From the NCBI RefSeq assembly GCF_040546025.1, contig NZ_JBEPNA010000009.1:1-64000 (forward strand): a stretch of DNA of 64,000 nt, in the 5' to 3' direction. The DNA is from Marisediminicola sp040546025 (lineage in GTDB: Bacteria; Actinomycetota; Actinomycetes; Actinomycetales; Microbacteriaceae). The translations under genes were made by a program, and so were the position numbers. The notes under the pieces are model-generated. The model was not told the origin of the DNA, did no database searches, and worked only from the letters and a program-made list of their open reading frames with translations. This document shows positions 40,675 through 49,304 of this stretch, in pieces (position 1 is the first letter of the stretch; every line of letters begins with the position of its first letter).

Positions 40675-42204
40675 GTGAATGCAAACATTCTCGAGATGCG
40701 TTCGATTACGAAGACATTCCCCGGCGTCAAGGCGCTGTCGGACGTCACCCTCAACGTGGCCCGCGGTGAGGTCCACGCGATCTGCGGCGAGAATGGCGCG
40801 GGCAAGTCGACCCTCATGAAGGTTCTGAGCGGGGTCTACCCTCTCGGCACCTACGAGGGCGACATCGTTTTCGAGAACGAGACGATGACCTTCCACGACA
40901 TCCGCGACAGCGAGTCCAAGGGCATCGTGATCATTCACCAGGAGCTCGCGCTGAGCCCACACCTGTCGATCGCGGAGAATATCTTCCTCAACAACGAGCA
41001 GCGTGGCGCCCTCGGCCTCATCGACTGGAACAAGACCAACTCGGAGGCGGCGAAGCTGCTCGCCCGCGTTGGCCTGCGGGAGAACCCGACGACGAAGATC
41101 AAGAACATCGGCGTGGGCAAGCAGCAGCTGGTCGAGATCGCAAAGGCCCTGTCGAAGCGAGTGAAGCTCCTGATCCTCGACGAGCCGACCGCCGCCCTCA
41201 ACGACGAGGACAGCGACCACCTGCTCGACCTCATCCTGCATCTCAAGGGTCAGGGCATCACCTCGATCATCATCAGCCACAAGCTCAACGAGATCAAGAA
41301 GGTCGCCGACTCGGTCACGGTCATCCGTGACGGCAAGACCATTGAGACGATCGCCAAGAACGACGTGACCGAGGACCGGATCATCAAGGACATGGTGGGC
41401 CGCGACCTCGAGCACCGGTACCCCGACCACACCCCGCATATCGGCGAGGAAGTGCTCCGCGTCGAGAACTGGACGGCGCATCACCCGCAGGACCCGACGC
41501 GAGTGATGGTCGACAACGTCAACCTCAACGTCCGCGCGGGCGAGATCGTCGGGATCGCCGGCCTCATGGGCGCCGGACGAACCGAGTTCGCGATGAGCCT
41601 GTTCGGCCGCTCCTACGGCAGCAGGATCACCGGCAAGGTCTTCAAGAACGGGAAGGAGATCAAGCTTCCGAACGTCTCCGAGGCGATCCGGCAGGGGATC
41701 GCGTATGCGACCGAAGACCGCAAGGTCTACGGGCTCAACCTCATCGATGACATCAAGCGCAACGTCTCGATGGCCGCGCTCGACAAGCTGTCGAAGTGGG
41801 GCCTCGTCCACGACAACGAAGAGTTCAAGGTTGCGAACGAGTACCGCAAGTCCATGAACATCAAGTCACCGACGGTGCTTGCCAAGGTCGGCAAGCTCTC
41901 CGGTGGAAACCAGCAGAAGGTCGTTCTGAGCAAGTGGATCTTCTCTAACCCTGACGTGCTGATTCTGGACGAACCGACGAGAGGGATCGACGTCGGCGCT
42001 AAGTATGAGATCTACACGATCATCAATCGCCTGGCGGCAGACGGCAAGGCCATCATCGTCATCTCGTCCGAGCTGCCCGAGTTGCTCGGAATCTGTGACC
42101 GCATCTACGCGATCTCGGAAGGCCGCATCACGGGCGAACTGCCGATTGAACAAGCAAACCCAGAATCACTCATCAAACTCATGACCATGGAGGCGCCCCG
42201 CTGA
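40675..42204 (+). CDS. gguA: Sugar ABC transporter ATP-binding protein (GguA/MmsA type)
   Basis: 509 aa with two ATPase modules. Module 1 (about residues 1-250): Walker A CGENGAGKSTLMKVL, signature-like GVGKQQLVEIAKAL, Walker B LLILDEPTAALN. Module 2 (about 260-509): GLMGAGRTEFA, signature LSGGNQQKVVLSKWI, VLILDEPTRGIDVG. The replacement of the second Walker A is normal for this family. It energises pentose/hexose uptake. GTG start. Confidence 0.95.
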   Translation: MNANILEMRSITKTFPGVKALSDVTLNVARGEVHAICGENGAGKSTLMKVLSGVYPLGTYEGDIVFENETMTFHDIRDSESKGIVIIHQELALSPHLSIAENIFLNNEQRGALGLIDWNKTNSEAAKLLARVGLRENPTTKIKNIGVGKQQLVEIAKALSKRVKLLILDEPTAALNDEDSDHLLDLILHLKGQGITSIIISHKLNEIKKVADSVTVIRDGKTIETIAKNDVTEDRIIKDMVGRDLEHRYPDHTPHIGEEVLRVENWTAHHPQDPTRVMVDNVNLNVRAGEIVGIAGLMGAGRTEFAMSLFGRSYGSRITGKVFKNGKEIKLPNVSEAIRQGIAYATEDRKVYGLNLIDDIKRNVSMAALDKLSKWGLVHDNEEFKVANEYRKSMNIKSPTVLAKVGKLSGGNQQKVVLSKWIFSNPDVLILDEPTRGIDVGAKYEIYTIINRLAADGKAIIVISSELPELLGICDRIYAISEGRITGELPIEQANPESLIKLMTMEAPR

Positions 42205-42238
42205 TGGGCGGGGCGATCACGAAGGAGCACTCACGCCC

Positions 42239-43462
42239 ATGACTGACACCAAGCCTGTTTCCACCGAGACCATCGGGCCACCCCAGAACCGATTCACAGC
42301 GTCGCTGACCCACGTTCTCGCCGACCTCGGCAAGAACGGCATCTTCCTCGCCCTCATCGCGGTGATCATCCTCTTCTCGATCACGACCAACGGGATCCTG
42401 CTGCGTCCGCAGAACATCTCGAACCTGATCGTGCAGAACGGATACATCCTCATCCTCGCGGTAGGAATGGTGCTCGTGATCGTCGCGGGCCACATCGACC
42501 TGTCGGTTGGATCGGTCGCCGCGTTCGTCGGCGCTGTCTCGGGGGTGTTCGCGGTCAATATGGGGCTGCCGTGGTGGCTCGCGGTCATCCTGTCTCTGCT
42601 TGTCGGCGCGGTCGTTGGTGCGTGGCAGGGATTCTGGATCGCCTACGTCGGCATACCCGCGTTCATCGTCACTCTCGCGGGCATGCTCATTTTCCGTGGA
42701 CTCGCGCTCGTCGTGCTCCAGAATGCCAACATCGGTTCGTTCCCCACGGAGTACCGCGCGCTCGGCAACGGATTCCTGACCGACCTGCTCGGGGCGTACC
42801 AGGTCGACCCGGTGACGATGGGCATCGCGATCATCGCGATCATCGCCCTGGTGGTGCAGCAGATCCGAACCCGCCGCGGCCGCCTGCAGTACGCGCAGGA
42901 GGTCGAGCCCCTCATCTGGTTCGTTGCGAAGCTGATCCTCATCGTCGGCGGCATCGGTGCGTTCGCCTACGCCCTCGCCACCTTCAAGGGCATCCCCATC
43001 ACACTCATCATCCTCGCGGTGCTCGTGATGATCTACGGCGTGCTGACGACCAAGAGCGTGTTCGGTCGTCACATCTATGCGATCGGCGGCAACCGCCACG
43101 CGGCCGAGCTGTCGGGTGTCAAGACCCGCCAGGTGGACTTCTGGATCTTCGTCAATATGGGCTTCCTTGCAGCGCTCGCCGGCCTCGTCTTCACGGCACG
43201 CCTGAATCTCGCTGGCCCGAAGGCCGGTGAGGGCTTCGAACTTGAGGCCATCTCTGCGGCGTTCATCGGTGGGGCGGCGGTGCAGGGCGGCATCGGCACG
43301 ATCGCAGGTGCCATCATCGGTGGCCTCATCATCGGCGTGCTCAACAATGGCATGTCGATCATGGGCATCGGCATCGAGTGGCAGTCGGCAGTCAAGGGCC
43401 TCGTGCTCCTGCTCGCGGTCGCCTTCGACGTGTTCAACAAGCGTCGCTCCGGAGGCCGCTAG
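42239..43462 (+). CDS. gguB: Sugar ABC transporter permease (GguB/MmsB type)
   Basis: 407 aa inner-membrane protein of the RbsC/XylH family with about ten hydrophobic segments. It has IVAGHIDLSVGSVAAFVGA, GMLIFRGLALVVLQN and the C-terminal AISAAFIGGAAVQGGIGTIAGAIIGGLIIGVLNNGMSIMG. Compared with RbsC it has the long loop containing VEPLIWFVAK, as in GguB. GAAGGAG precedes the ATG. A terminator-like hairpin follows (43481). Confidence 0.95.
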   Translation: MTDTKPVSTETIGPPQNRFTASLTHVLADLGKNGIFLALIAVIILFSITTNGILLRPQNISNLIVQNGYILILAVGMVLVIVAGHIDLSVGSVAAFVGAVSGVFAVNMGLPWWLAVILSLLVGAVVGAWQGFWIAYVGIPAFIVTLAGMLIFRGLALVVLQNANIGSFPTEYRALGNGFLTDLLGAYQVDPVTMGIAIIAIIALVVQQIRTRRGRLQYAQEVEPLIWFVAKLILIVGGIGAFAYALATFKGIPITLIILAVLVMIYGVLTTKSVFGRHIYAIGGNRHAAELSGVKTRQVDFWIFVNMGFLAALAGLVFTARLNLAGPKAGEGFELEAISAAFIGGAAVQGGIGTIAGAIIGGLIIGVLNNGMSIMGIGIEWQSAVKGLVLLLAVAFDVFNKRRSGGR

Positions 43463-43480
43463 CCTCAGCACGGCTCGACA

Positions 43481-43510
43481 AGCCCCGTTCCGTTCGGAGC
43501 GGGGCTCGTT
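43481..43510 (+). terminator. Terminator after the importer operon
   Basis: AGCCCCG-(TTCCGTTCGGA)-GCGGGGCT, 43481-43506, followed by CGTTGTTC. The inner TTCCG/CGGA can also pair. Confidence 0.7.
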
Positions 43511-43587
43511 GTTCAGTATCAGCGCCACGCAGGAGGGACCGCAATGGTCCGAGTGAACCGTCGCACCGATCATGCACCGGAGTGTCG

Positions 43588-44709
43588 ATGACCGCGAAGC
43601 TCAGAATCGTCATCGCGCCCGATTCGTTCAAAGGCACCACGACCGCCGTCGACGCGGCCGCGGCACTCGCGGCGGGGTGGCACGCCGCCAGGCCGGGCGA
43701 CGAGGTCGTGCTCGCTCCCATGGCCGACGGGGGAGAGGGCACGATCGACACGATCGCTGGCTCCGTTCCCGGAGCGCTGCGGATGCCGGAGCGGGTCCTC
43801 GGCCCGGTCGGGTGCGGCCACAACGGACTGGTGGATGCGGAGTGGCTGCTGCTGCCCGCGACCTCGCCCGGCGAAGGACCCACCGGCGTCGTCGAGCTCG
43901 CCGCCGCGAGCGGCATCACGCACCTCGACTCGCTGTCACCCATGGCTGCGCACAGCTACGGGTTCGGCCAGCTCATCGCGCGCGCCCTCGAGGGCGGCGC
44001 GCACCGGCTGCTGCTCGCGATCGGCGGCAGCGCCTCGACCGACGGCGGCACGGGTGCGCTCGCCGCGCTCGGTGCCCGGTTCCTGGACGACAACGGCGGC
44101 GCCGTTGCGCCCGGCGGCGCCGGCCTCGGCGACATAGTGCGGGCTGACCTGTCCGCGCTTACATCGCTTCCCCCGGGCGGGGCGGTCGTGCTGGGAGACG
44201 TCACGAACCCGCTGTTCGGCGAAAAGGGCGCCGCTGCGGTGTTCGGGCCGCAGAAGGGGGCGACGCCCGCCCAGGTGGCCGAGCTCGACGCGGGACTGCG
44301 ACGGCTCTCCACGGTGGTTTCCGCCGACCCCGAGACACCCGGCGCTGGCGCCGCCGGTGGCACTGGATTCGCATTGCTCGCGTGGGGCGCCTCGATGACG
44401 CCGGGGGCCGTGGCCGTCGCCGAGGCGATCGGCCTCGCCGACAGCATCCGCTCGGCCGACGTAGTCATCACCGGGGAGGGCAGGTTCGACGACCAGTCGA
44501 GCGACGGTAAGGTGCCCTCGCGCGTGCTGGCGCTCGCCGACGAGGGGGGCGCAGTCGCGATGCTCGTGGCCGGGCGTGTCGATGCCGACACTCACGGCTT
44601 CGCGGCATCCGTCTCGCTATCCGACCTCGCGGGAAGCGCGGACGAGGCGCTCGCCGATCCGCTCCGCTGGCTGCAGGTGGCCGGCGAACGGCTCGCGGGC
44701 GCGCTCTGA
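43588..44709 (+). CDS. glxK: Glycerate kinase (GarK/GlxK family)
   Basis: 373 aa. Family motifs are VIAPDSFKGTTTAVDAA, ADGGEGTIDTI, LAIGGSASTDGGTGALAALG, GDVTNPLFGEKGAAAVFGPQKGA and TGEGRFDDQSSDGKVPS. It phosphorylates D-glycerate to 2- or 3-phosphoglycerate. It stands between the importer and xylA and ends 11 bp from the convergent xylA stop; the link to sugar catabolism is by position only. The ATG was chosen because the protein fits the family N-terminus. Confidence 0.92.
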   Translation: MTAKLRIVIAPDSFKGTTTAVDAAAALAAGWHAARPGDEVVLAPMADGGEGTIDTIAGSVPGALRMPERVLGPVGCGHNGLVDAEWLLLPATSPGEGPTGVVELAAASGITHLDSLSPMAAHSYGFGQLIARALEGGAHRLLLAIGGSASTDGGTGALAALGARFLDDNGGAVAPGGAGLGDIVRADLSALTSLPPGGAVVLGDVTNPLFGEKGAAAVFGPQKGATPAQVAELDAGLRRLSTVVSADPETPGAGAAGGTGFALLAWGASMTPGAVAVAEAIGLADSIRSADVVITGEGRFDDQSSDGKVPSRVLALADEGGAVAMLVAGRVDADTHGFAASVSLSDLAGSADEALADPLRWLQVAGERLAGAL

Positions 44710-44720
44710 CGCGCTCGGGA

Positions 44721-45911
44721 CTACCGGGCGCCGAGGATGTGCTCGGTCGCGAGCTGGTTGAGGCGAACGAAGCCGAAGCCCTTGCCGCCGAAGTAGGCGT
44801 CGGTGTCGAACTGCTCATAGGAGGCGGCATCCGCCAGCAGGTCGGCGTAGCTCTCGCCGTCGGCAAGGGTCGGCTCGTTGATCTCGTGCACACGCGCGGC
44901 GGCGAGGGCCTCGTGCACCTCGGGGTCGGCGCGGAATGCCGCGGCGCGCTCCTTGAGCAGCAGGTACATGCGCATGTTCGCGGCCGCCGAGTCCCAGACG
45001 CCCACCGCGTCTTCGGTGCGGCTGGGCTTGTAGTCGAAGTGGCGCGGCCCGTCGTACGACGGACCGCCGTTCGGACCGCCGTTTTCGAGCAGGTCGACGA
45101 GCGAGAACGCATTCGCGAGGTCGCCGTGGCCGAACACGAGGTCCTGGTCGTACTTGATGCCCTTCTGTCCATTGAGATCGATGTGGAAGAGCTTGCCCTG
45201 GTAGAGGGCCTGGGCGATGCCGGCCGTGAAGTTGAGCCCGGCCATCTGCTCGTGGCCCGTCTCCGGGTTCACCCCGACGAGCTCGGGGCGTTCGAGCGTC
45301 TCGATGAACGCGAGCGCGTGGCCGAGGGTGGGGAGCAGGATGTCCCCGCGGGGCTCGTTCGGCTTGGGCTCGATCGCGAACCGGATGTCGTAGCCCTGGT
45401 CGGTCACATAGTCGCCGAGCAGGTTGACCGCCTCGCGGTACCGCTCGAGGGCTCCGCGGATGTCCTTCGCGGCGTCGTACTCCGCACCCTCGCGGCCGCC
45501 CCACATCACGAAGGTCTTCGCGCCGAGCTCGGCGGCGAGGTCGATGTTGCGCAGCACTTTGCGGATCGCGAAGCGCCGCACGGCACGGTCGTTCGAGGTG
45601 AAGCCGCCGTCCTTGAACACGGGAGCGCTGAACAGGTTTGTGGTGATCATTGGCACGATGATGCCGGTGTCGGCAAGCGCCTGCTTTGCGCGCCCGATCT
45701 CCTTCTGCCGCGCGGCGTCGCTCGACCCGAATGCGAACAGGTCGTCGTCGTGGAAGGTGAGCCCGTAGGCACCGATCTCGGCGAGCTTGTGCACGGCCTC
45801 GACGACGTCGAGGTGCGGCCTGGTCGGTCCGCCGAACGGGTCGGTGCCGTTGTAGCCGATGGTCCAGAGCCCAAAGGAGAACTTGTCGTCGCGGGTCGGG
45901 GTGAGAGTCAT
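44721..45911 (-). CDS. xylA: Xylose isomerase
   Basis: 396 aa, the shorter actinobacterial class. Blocks: FSFGLWTIGYNGTDPFG, YGLTFHDDDLF (catalytic H), VMWGGREGAEYDAAKD, FAIEPKPNEPRGDILLPTLGHALAFI (metal E), GVNPETGHEQMAGLNF, GQKGIKYDQDLVFGHGD (metal D/E set) and FDYKPSRTE. It interconverts D-xylose and D-xylulose; the kinase xylB lies at 5.4 kb. The minus-strand upstream space has TAATAT (45960-45965) as a candidate -10. None of the AATGTGA operators precedes it. Confidence 0.96.
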   Translation of the reverse strand: MTLTPTRDDKFSFGLWTIGYNGTDPFGGPTRPHLDVVEAVHKLAEIGAYGLTFHDDDLFAFGSSDAARQKEIGRAKQALADTGIIVPMITTNLFSAPVFKDGGFTSNDRAVRRFAIRKVLRNIDLAAELGAKTFVMWGGREGAEYDAAKDIRGALERYREAVNLLGDYVTDQGYDIRFAIEPKPNEPRGDILLPTLGHALAFIETLERPELVGVNPETGHEQMAGLNFTAGIAQALYQGKLFHIDLNGQKGIKYDQDLVFGHGDLANAFSLVDLLENGGPNGGPSYDGPRHFDYKPSRTEDAVGVWDSAAANMRMYLLLKERAAAFRADPEVHEALAAARVHEINEPTLADGESYADLLADAASYEQFDTDAYFGGKGFGFVRLNQLATEHILGAR

Positions 45912-46065
45912 GGCGGTACCGTCCTTGGGCCTCGTCGTTGATTTGTAGGGAACGGGAACATATTAGCGGGTTCGCGCTGGATTGCGCCCGTGGTCGTCGA
46001 AGTGACTGCGGATTTGTGGCGGTATTAGCAGCGACCGTGTCGAGACCCGGCCAGTGTCGCCCCGG

Positions 46066-47562
46066 TCAGGGCAGTGCGGGTGTGGGCAGTCGTCCGCCGC
46101 GCCGCGGGGTGCGGGTCGGGTCGATTCTGGCGGGTGGGATGAACCAGGGCACGTTGTCGATGACCTGCACGGTCCACCCGTTGTGGATCACATGGTGGTG
46201 GCCGGTGCACAAAAGGATCCCGTTGTTGAGGTTCGTTGGCCCGCCGTTCGACCACCAGTGAATATGGTGCGCCTCCGTATAAGAGGGTGGTTTCCCACAT
46301 CCTGTGACGGCGCAGCCGCCGTCGCGTTCGGCGAAGGCGATCCGCTGGGCGCGGGTGAACAGTCGTTTGCCGACGCCGAGGTCGAGTACCTGGCTCTTGC
46401 CGCCGAGCACTGCCGGGATCAGTTCCGCGTCCGCGGCGAGGATCCGGGCAGCACTAGCGGTGATGGGTTCCTCGACGCCGTCCAACTGCGCCGCGCCGAG
46501 TCCTGACTCGAGCTGCTCCAACGTCATCCGAATCACAAGGGTGGTGTGGGGGAGGGTTCCGGGTGCGGTGGTGCAGCCCATCATGTGTCGGGCGACATCG
46601 ATCAGGGCGTCGGCGGCGATCCGGGGGATGGTGCGTGGGTCGGCAAGCTCGACGTGATCGGCCGAGCACGCGTCACGCTCGAGCCCGTCGTGGCTGTCGC
46701 TGCCGTTGGCTCCTGCCGCTCCCGCTGGCTCGGCTTCGAAGCGCACCTTGCGCAGGGCGTCGCCGACCATCGCGTCGATCATCGTCCTCACATATCCGGC
46801 GCCGAGGGGGTCGAGGTCGATGGTGCACCGTTCGAGGCCGTTGCCCTGTTTGGACCAGCGCAGCGAGCGGAGGGCGATCAGCGCCTCCTCCCGCGGTGCG
46901 ATCCCGTCGGTATCGAGGGCGTCGCGCCAGGCGATCGACAGCTTGCGCACGGTGTCGGCCGGATGGTGGGCCGCGAACTCGACCAACTCCTCCTCCGCGG
47001 CGACCAGATGCTCCGGTAGTGCGCGCGGGGTCGCCTGCGTGAGCGCGGTGATGATCGACTGCGCGGCATCGACCTGCACGACACCGGTGTTGACCGCGTC
47101 GGCAACCAGTTCGAACGGCGCGGGGAGTCGTTCCCCAAGGAGTGACACCGGGGCGGTTGTCGCCTCTCCCAGCCGGACCGTTTTCCCAGCCTCGGCCAAG
47201 GTGATCCGACCGAGCTCGGTGATCAGCGATGCCGGGGAGGTGTGTCCGGACGATTTCGACAAACCGCCCTGGCCGAGGGAGGGGCGGGAGCGCACACTGA
47301 GTTCCCCGGCCGCACGCACCAGGAGGGCATCAACTTGGCGTTTCAGGTCGTAGCCGGACCGGATCGCCCGGAGCAGGCCCGCATCCGACATCGTCTCCAC
47401 GTCCAGCTGCGCCGGGGCAACCGTGATCGCCCCGAACGCTGTGCCGGGAGCGCCGGCATCCGGGTGTTCGCCGACCCGGTCGCCGAACCCCGTAAGCGCA
47501 CCAGCCCACACCGACGCGAACGCAGAAGCGCTGTCGATGAGCGAATCGGTTGTCTTGCACAT
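46066..47562 (-). CDS. DUF222/HNH-endonuclease-domain protein (13E12-type, 498 aa)
   Basis: The protein has a long helical DUF222 region and a C-terminal HNH zinc-finger block: GCGKPPSYTEAHHIHWWSNGGPTNLNNGILLCTGHHHVIH. These copies are numerous in actinobacterial genomes and probably have a mobile or selfish history. The start was set at the ATG at 47562, because a long open extension upstream has no ribosome binding site; alternatives exist. The HNH Asn/His residues are intact, so nuclease activity is plausible. Function in the cell is unknown. Confidence 0.88.
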   Translation of the reverse strand: MCKTTDSLIDSASAFASVWAGALTGFGDRVGEHPDAGAPGTAFGAITVAPAQLDVETMSDAGLLRAIRSGYDLKRQVDALLVRAAGELSVRSRPSLGQGGLSKSSGHTSPASLITELGRITLAEAGKTVRLGEATTAPVSLLGERLPAPFELVADAVNTGVVQVDAAQSIITALTQATPRALPEHLVAAEEELVEFAAHHPADTVRKLSIAWRDALDTDGIAPREEALIALRSLRWSKQGNGLERCTIDLDPLGAGYVRTMIDAMVGDALRKVRFEAEPAGAAGANGSDSHDGLERDACSADHVELADPRTIPRIAADALIDVARHMMGCTTAPGTLPHTTLVIRMTLEQLESGLGAAQLDGVEEPITASAARILAADAELIPAVLGGKSQVLDLGVGKRLFTRAQRIAFAERDGGCAVTGCGKPPSYTEAHHIHWWSNGGPTNLNNGILLCTGHHHVIHNGWTVQVIDNVPWFIPPARIDPTRTPRRGGRLPTPALP

Positions 47563-47876
47563 ACCCACATACTGACAGGCGCCACCGACATTCCCGCAGA
47601 CGACAAACCACACTCTGATCTGGGGTATTGCTTGTGGAAAACCCTCCCGGAACGGGCCCTGTGGAGGAGAAGTCGACGGCTCGACGGTGCGGGGAACGCA
47701 ATCGGCTGAACCGCTACCGCGTGCGTCCGTCTCCCTGGCGCCCGATGGTCCTCCACGCCACCAGCAACGGCATTCGCACACCAATGGGCATTCCAGCGCG
47801 GAATACGGGCTCATGGGGCGGCGCGACTACGATTACAGCGACATCTGACGGCAACAGATGGAAAGGCACTCCTGCG
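47563..47876. other. Divergent intergenic region before the beta-glucosidase
   Basis: The 314-bp space separates the HNH gene (leftward) from bglA-type glucosidase (rightward). I saw no RNA, repeat or clear operator. The segment TTGTGGAAAACC (47632-47643) and TACGATTAC (47828-47836) are weak promoter-like boxes. Confidence 0.35.
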
Positions 47877-49301
47877 ATGACAACCCACGGCAGCCCCGAC
47901 TACCGCGACTCCGGTCTCGAGTTCCCCGACGACTTCCTGCTGGGCTCGGCGACGGCCTCGTACCAGATCGAGGGAGCCGTCGCCGAGGATGGCCGCGGCC
48001 CGTCCATCTGGGACACCTTCAGTCACACCCCCGGCAGTGTGGTGATGGGCGACACGGGCGACATCGCCGACGACCACTACCACCGGCTCGACGAGGACCT
48101 CGACATGATGAAGGGCCTCGGCCTCGAGGCCTACCGGTTCTCGATCGCCTGGCCGCGCATCGTGCCCACCGGCTTCGGCGCGATCAACCAGGCCGGCATC
48201 GACTTCTACTCCCGCCTCGTCGACGGGCTCATCGCGCGCGGGATCAAGCCCATCGCGACGCTGTACCACTGGGACCTCCCGCAGCCGCTCGAAGACGCAG
48301 GCGGTTGGCCCAACCGCGACACTGCCTACCGCTTCGCCGAGTACGCGGCGGTCATCGGCCAGGCGCTCGGCGATCGAGTCGAGACGTGGACCACGCTCAA
48401 CGAGCCGTGGTGCAGCGCCTACCTGGGCTACGGCTCCGGCGTGCACGCCCCCGGCCGCACCAACGGCGCGGACGCACTCGCCGCAGTCCACCACCTCAAC
48501 CTCGCCCACGGACTCGCGCTCACCGAGCTCCGCAAGGTCGTGACGAACGACCCCGACTTCTCGGTGACCCTCAACCTGCACGTCGTGCGGCCGGGAGCGG
48601 ACAACGCAGGCGACGCGGTTCGCCGCATCGACGCGCTTGCGAACCGCGCCTTCACCGGTCCGATGCTGCGCGGTGAGTACCCGGCCGACCTCCTCGCCGA
48701 CACCGTCGGCATCACCGACTGGGCTTTCGTGCTTCCCGGAGACCTCGAGGCGATCAACCAGAGCATCGACGTGCTGGGCGTCAATTACTACTCCACCGCG
48801 ACCGTCAGGCCGTGGGATGGGGTTTCCCCGAAGCAGAGCGCCGACGGGCACGGCCGGTCGGTCGGCTCGCCCTGGCCCGGCAGTGAAGACGTCGAGTTCA
48901 TCGCGCAATCGGGCCCGTACACCGAGATGGGATGGAACATCGCTCCCGACGGGCTCGAGGACCTCCTCGTCTCGCTGCACGAGCAGTTCCCGGCGCAGCC
49001 GCTCATGGTCACCGAGAACGGGGCCGCGTTCCCCGACGTGCTCGAGGACGGCCAGGTGCGCGACGCCGACCGCATCGACTACCTGCGCCGCCACTTCACG
49101 GCCGCGCATCGCGCGATGGAGCGCGGCGTCGACCTGCGCGGCTACCAGGTGTGGTCGCTTATGGACAACTTCGAGTGGGCCTATGGCTATACGAAGCGGT
49201 TCGGCATCGTGTACGTCGACTACGAGACCCTCGAGCGGACAGTCAAGGACAGCGGCCGCTGGTACGCCGAGCTGGTGCGCACGCACCGGATTCCGGCCTG
49301 A
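47877..49301 (+). CDS. GH1 beta-glucosidase (474 aa)
   Basis: Glycoside hydrolase family 1. It has FLLGSATASYQIEGAV, RFSIAWPRI, acid/base E176 in TLNEPW, and nucleophile E380 in VTENGAAF. NFEWAYGYTKRFGIVYVDY closes the family signature. It cleaves cellobiose-like beta-glucosides; a signal peptide is absent, so it is cytoplasmic. The start at ATG 47877 has GAAAGG about 12 nt upstream. The ROK gene follows after 3 bp, so the two are one operon. Confidence 0.95.
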   Translation: MTTHGSPDYRDSGLEFPDDFLLGSATASYQIEGAVAEDGRGPSIWDTFSHTPGSVVMGDTGDIADDHYHRLDEDLDMMKGLGLEAYRFSIAWPRIVPTGFGAINQAGIDFYSRLVDGLIARGIKPIATLYHWDLPQPLEDAGGWPNRDTAYRFAEYAAVIGQALGDRVETWTTLNEPWCSAYLGYGSGVHAPGRTNGADALAAVHHLNLAHGLALTELRKVVTNDPDFSVTLNLHVVRPGADNAGDAVRRIDALANRAFTGPMLRGEYPADLLADTVGITDWAFVLPGDLEAINQSIDVLGVNYYSTATVRPWDGVSPKQSADGHGRSVGSPWPGSEDVEFIAQSGPYTEMGWNIAPDGLEDLLVSLHEQFPAQPLMVTENGAAFPDVLEDGQVRDADRIDYLRRHFTAAHRAMERGVDLRGYQVWSLMDNFEWAYGYTKRFGIVYVDYETLERTVKDSGRWYAELVRTHRIPA

Positions 49302-49304
49302 ACG

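Noticed and set aside
46066..47562. An intact mobile element around the HNH/DUF222 gene
   Set aside because: No terminal inverted repeats, target duplication or transposase were found; the family is simply multicopy in actinobacteria.
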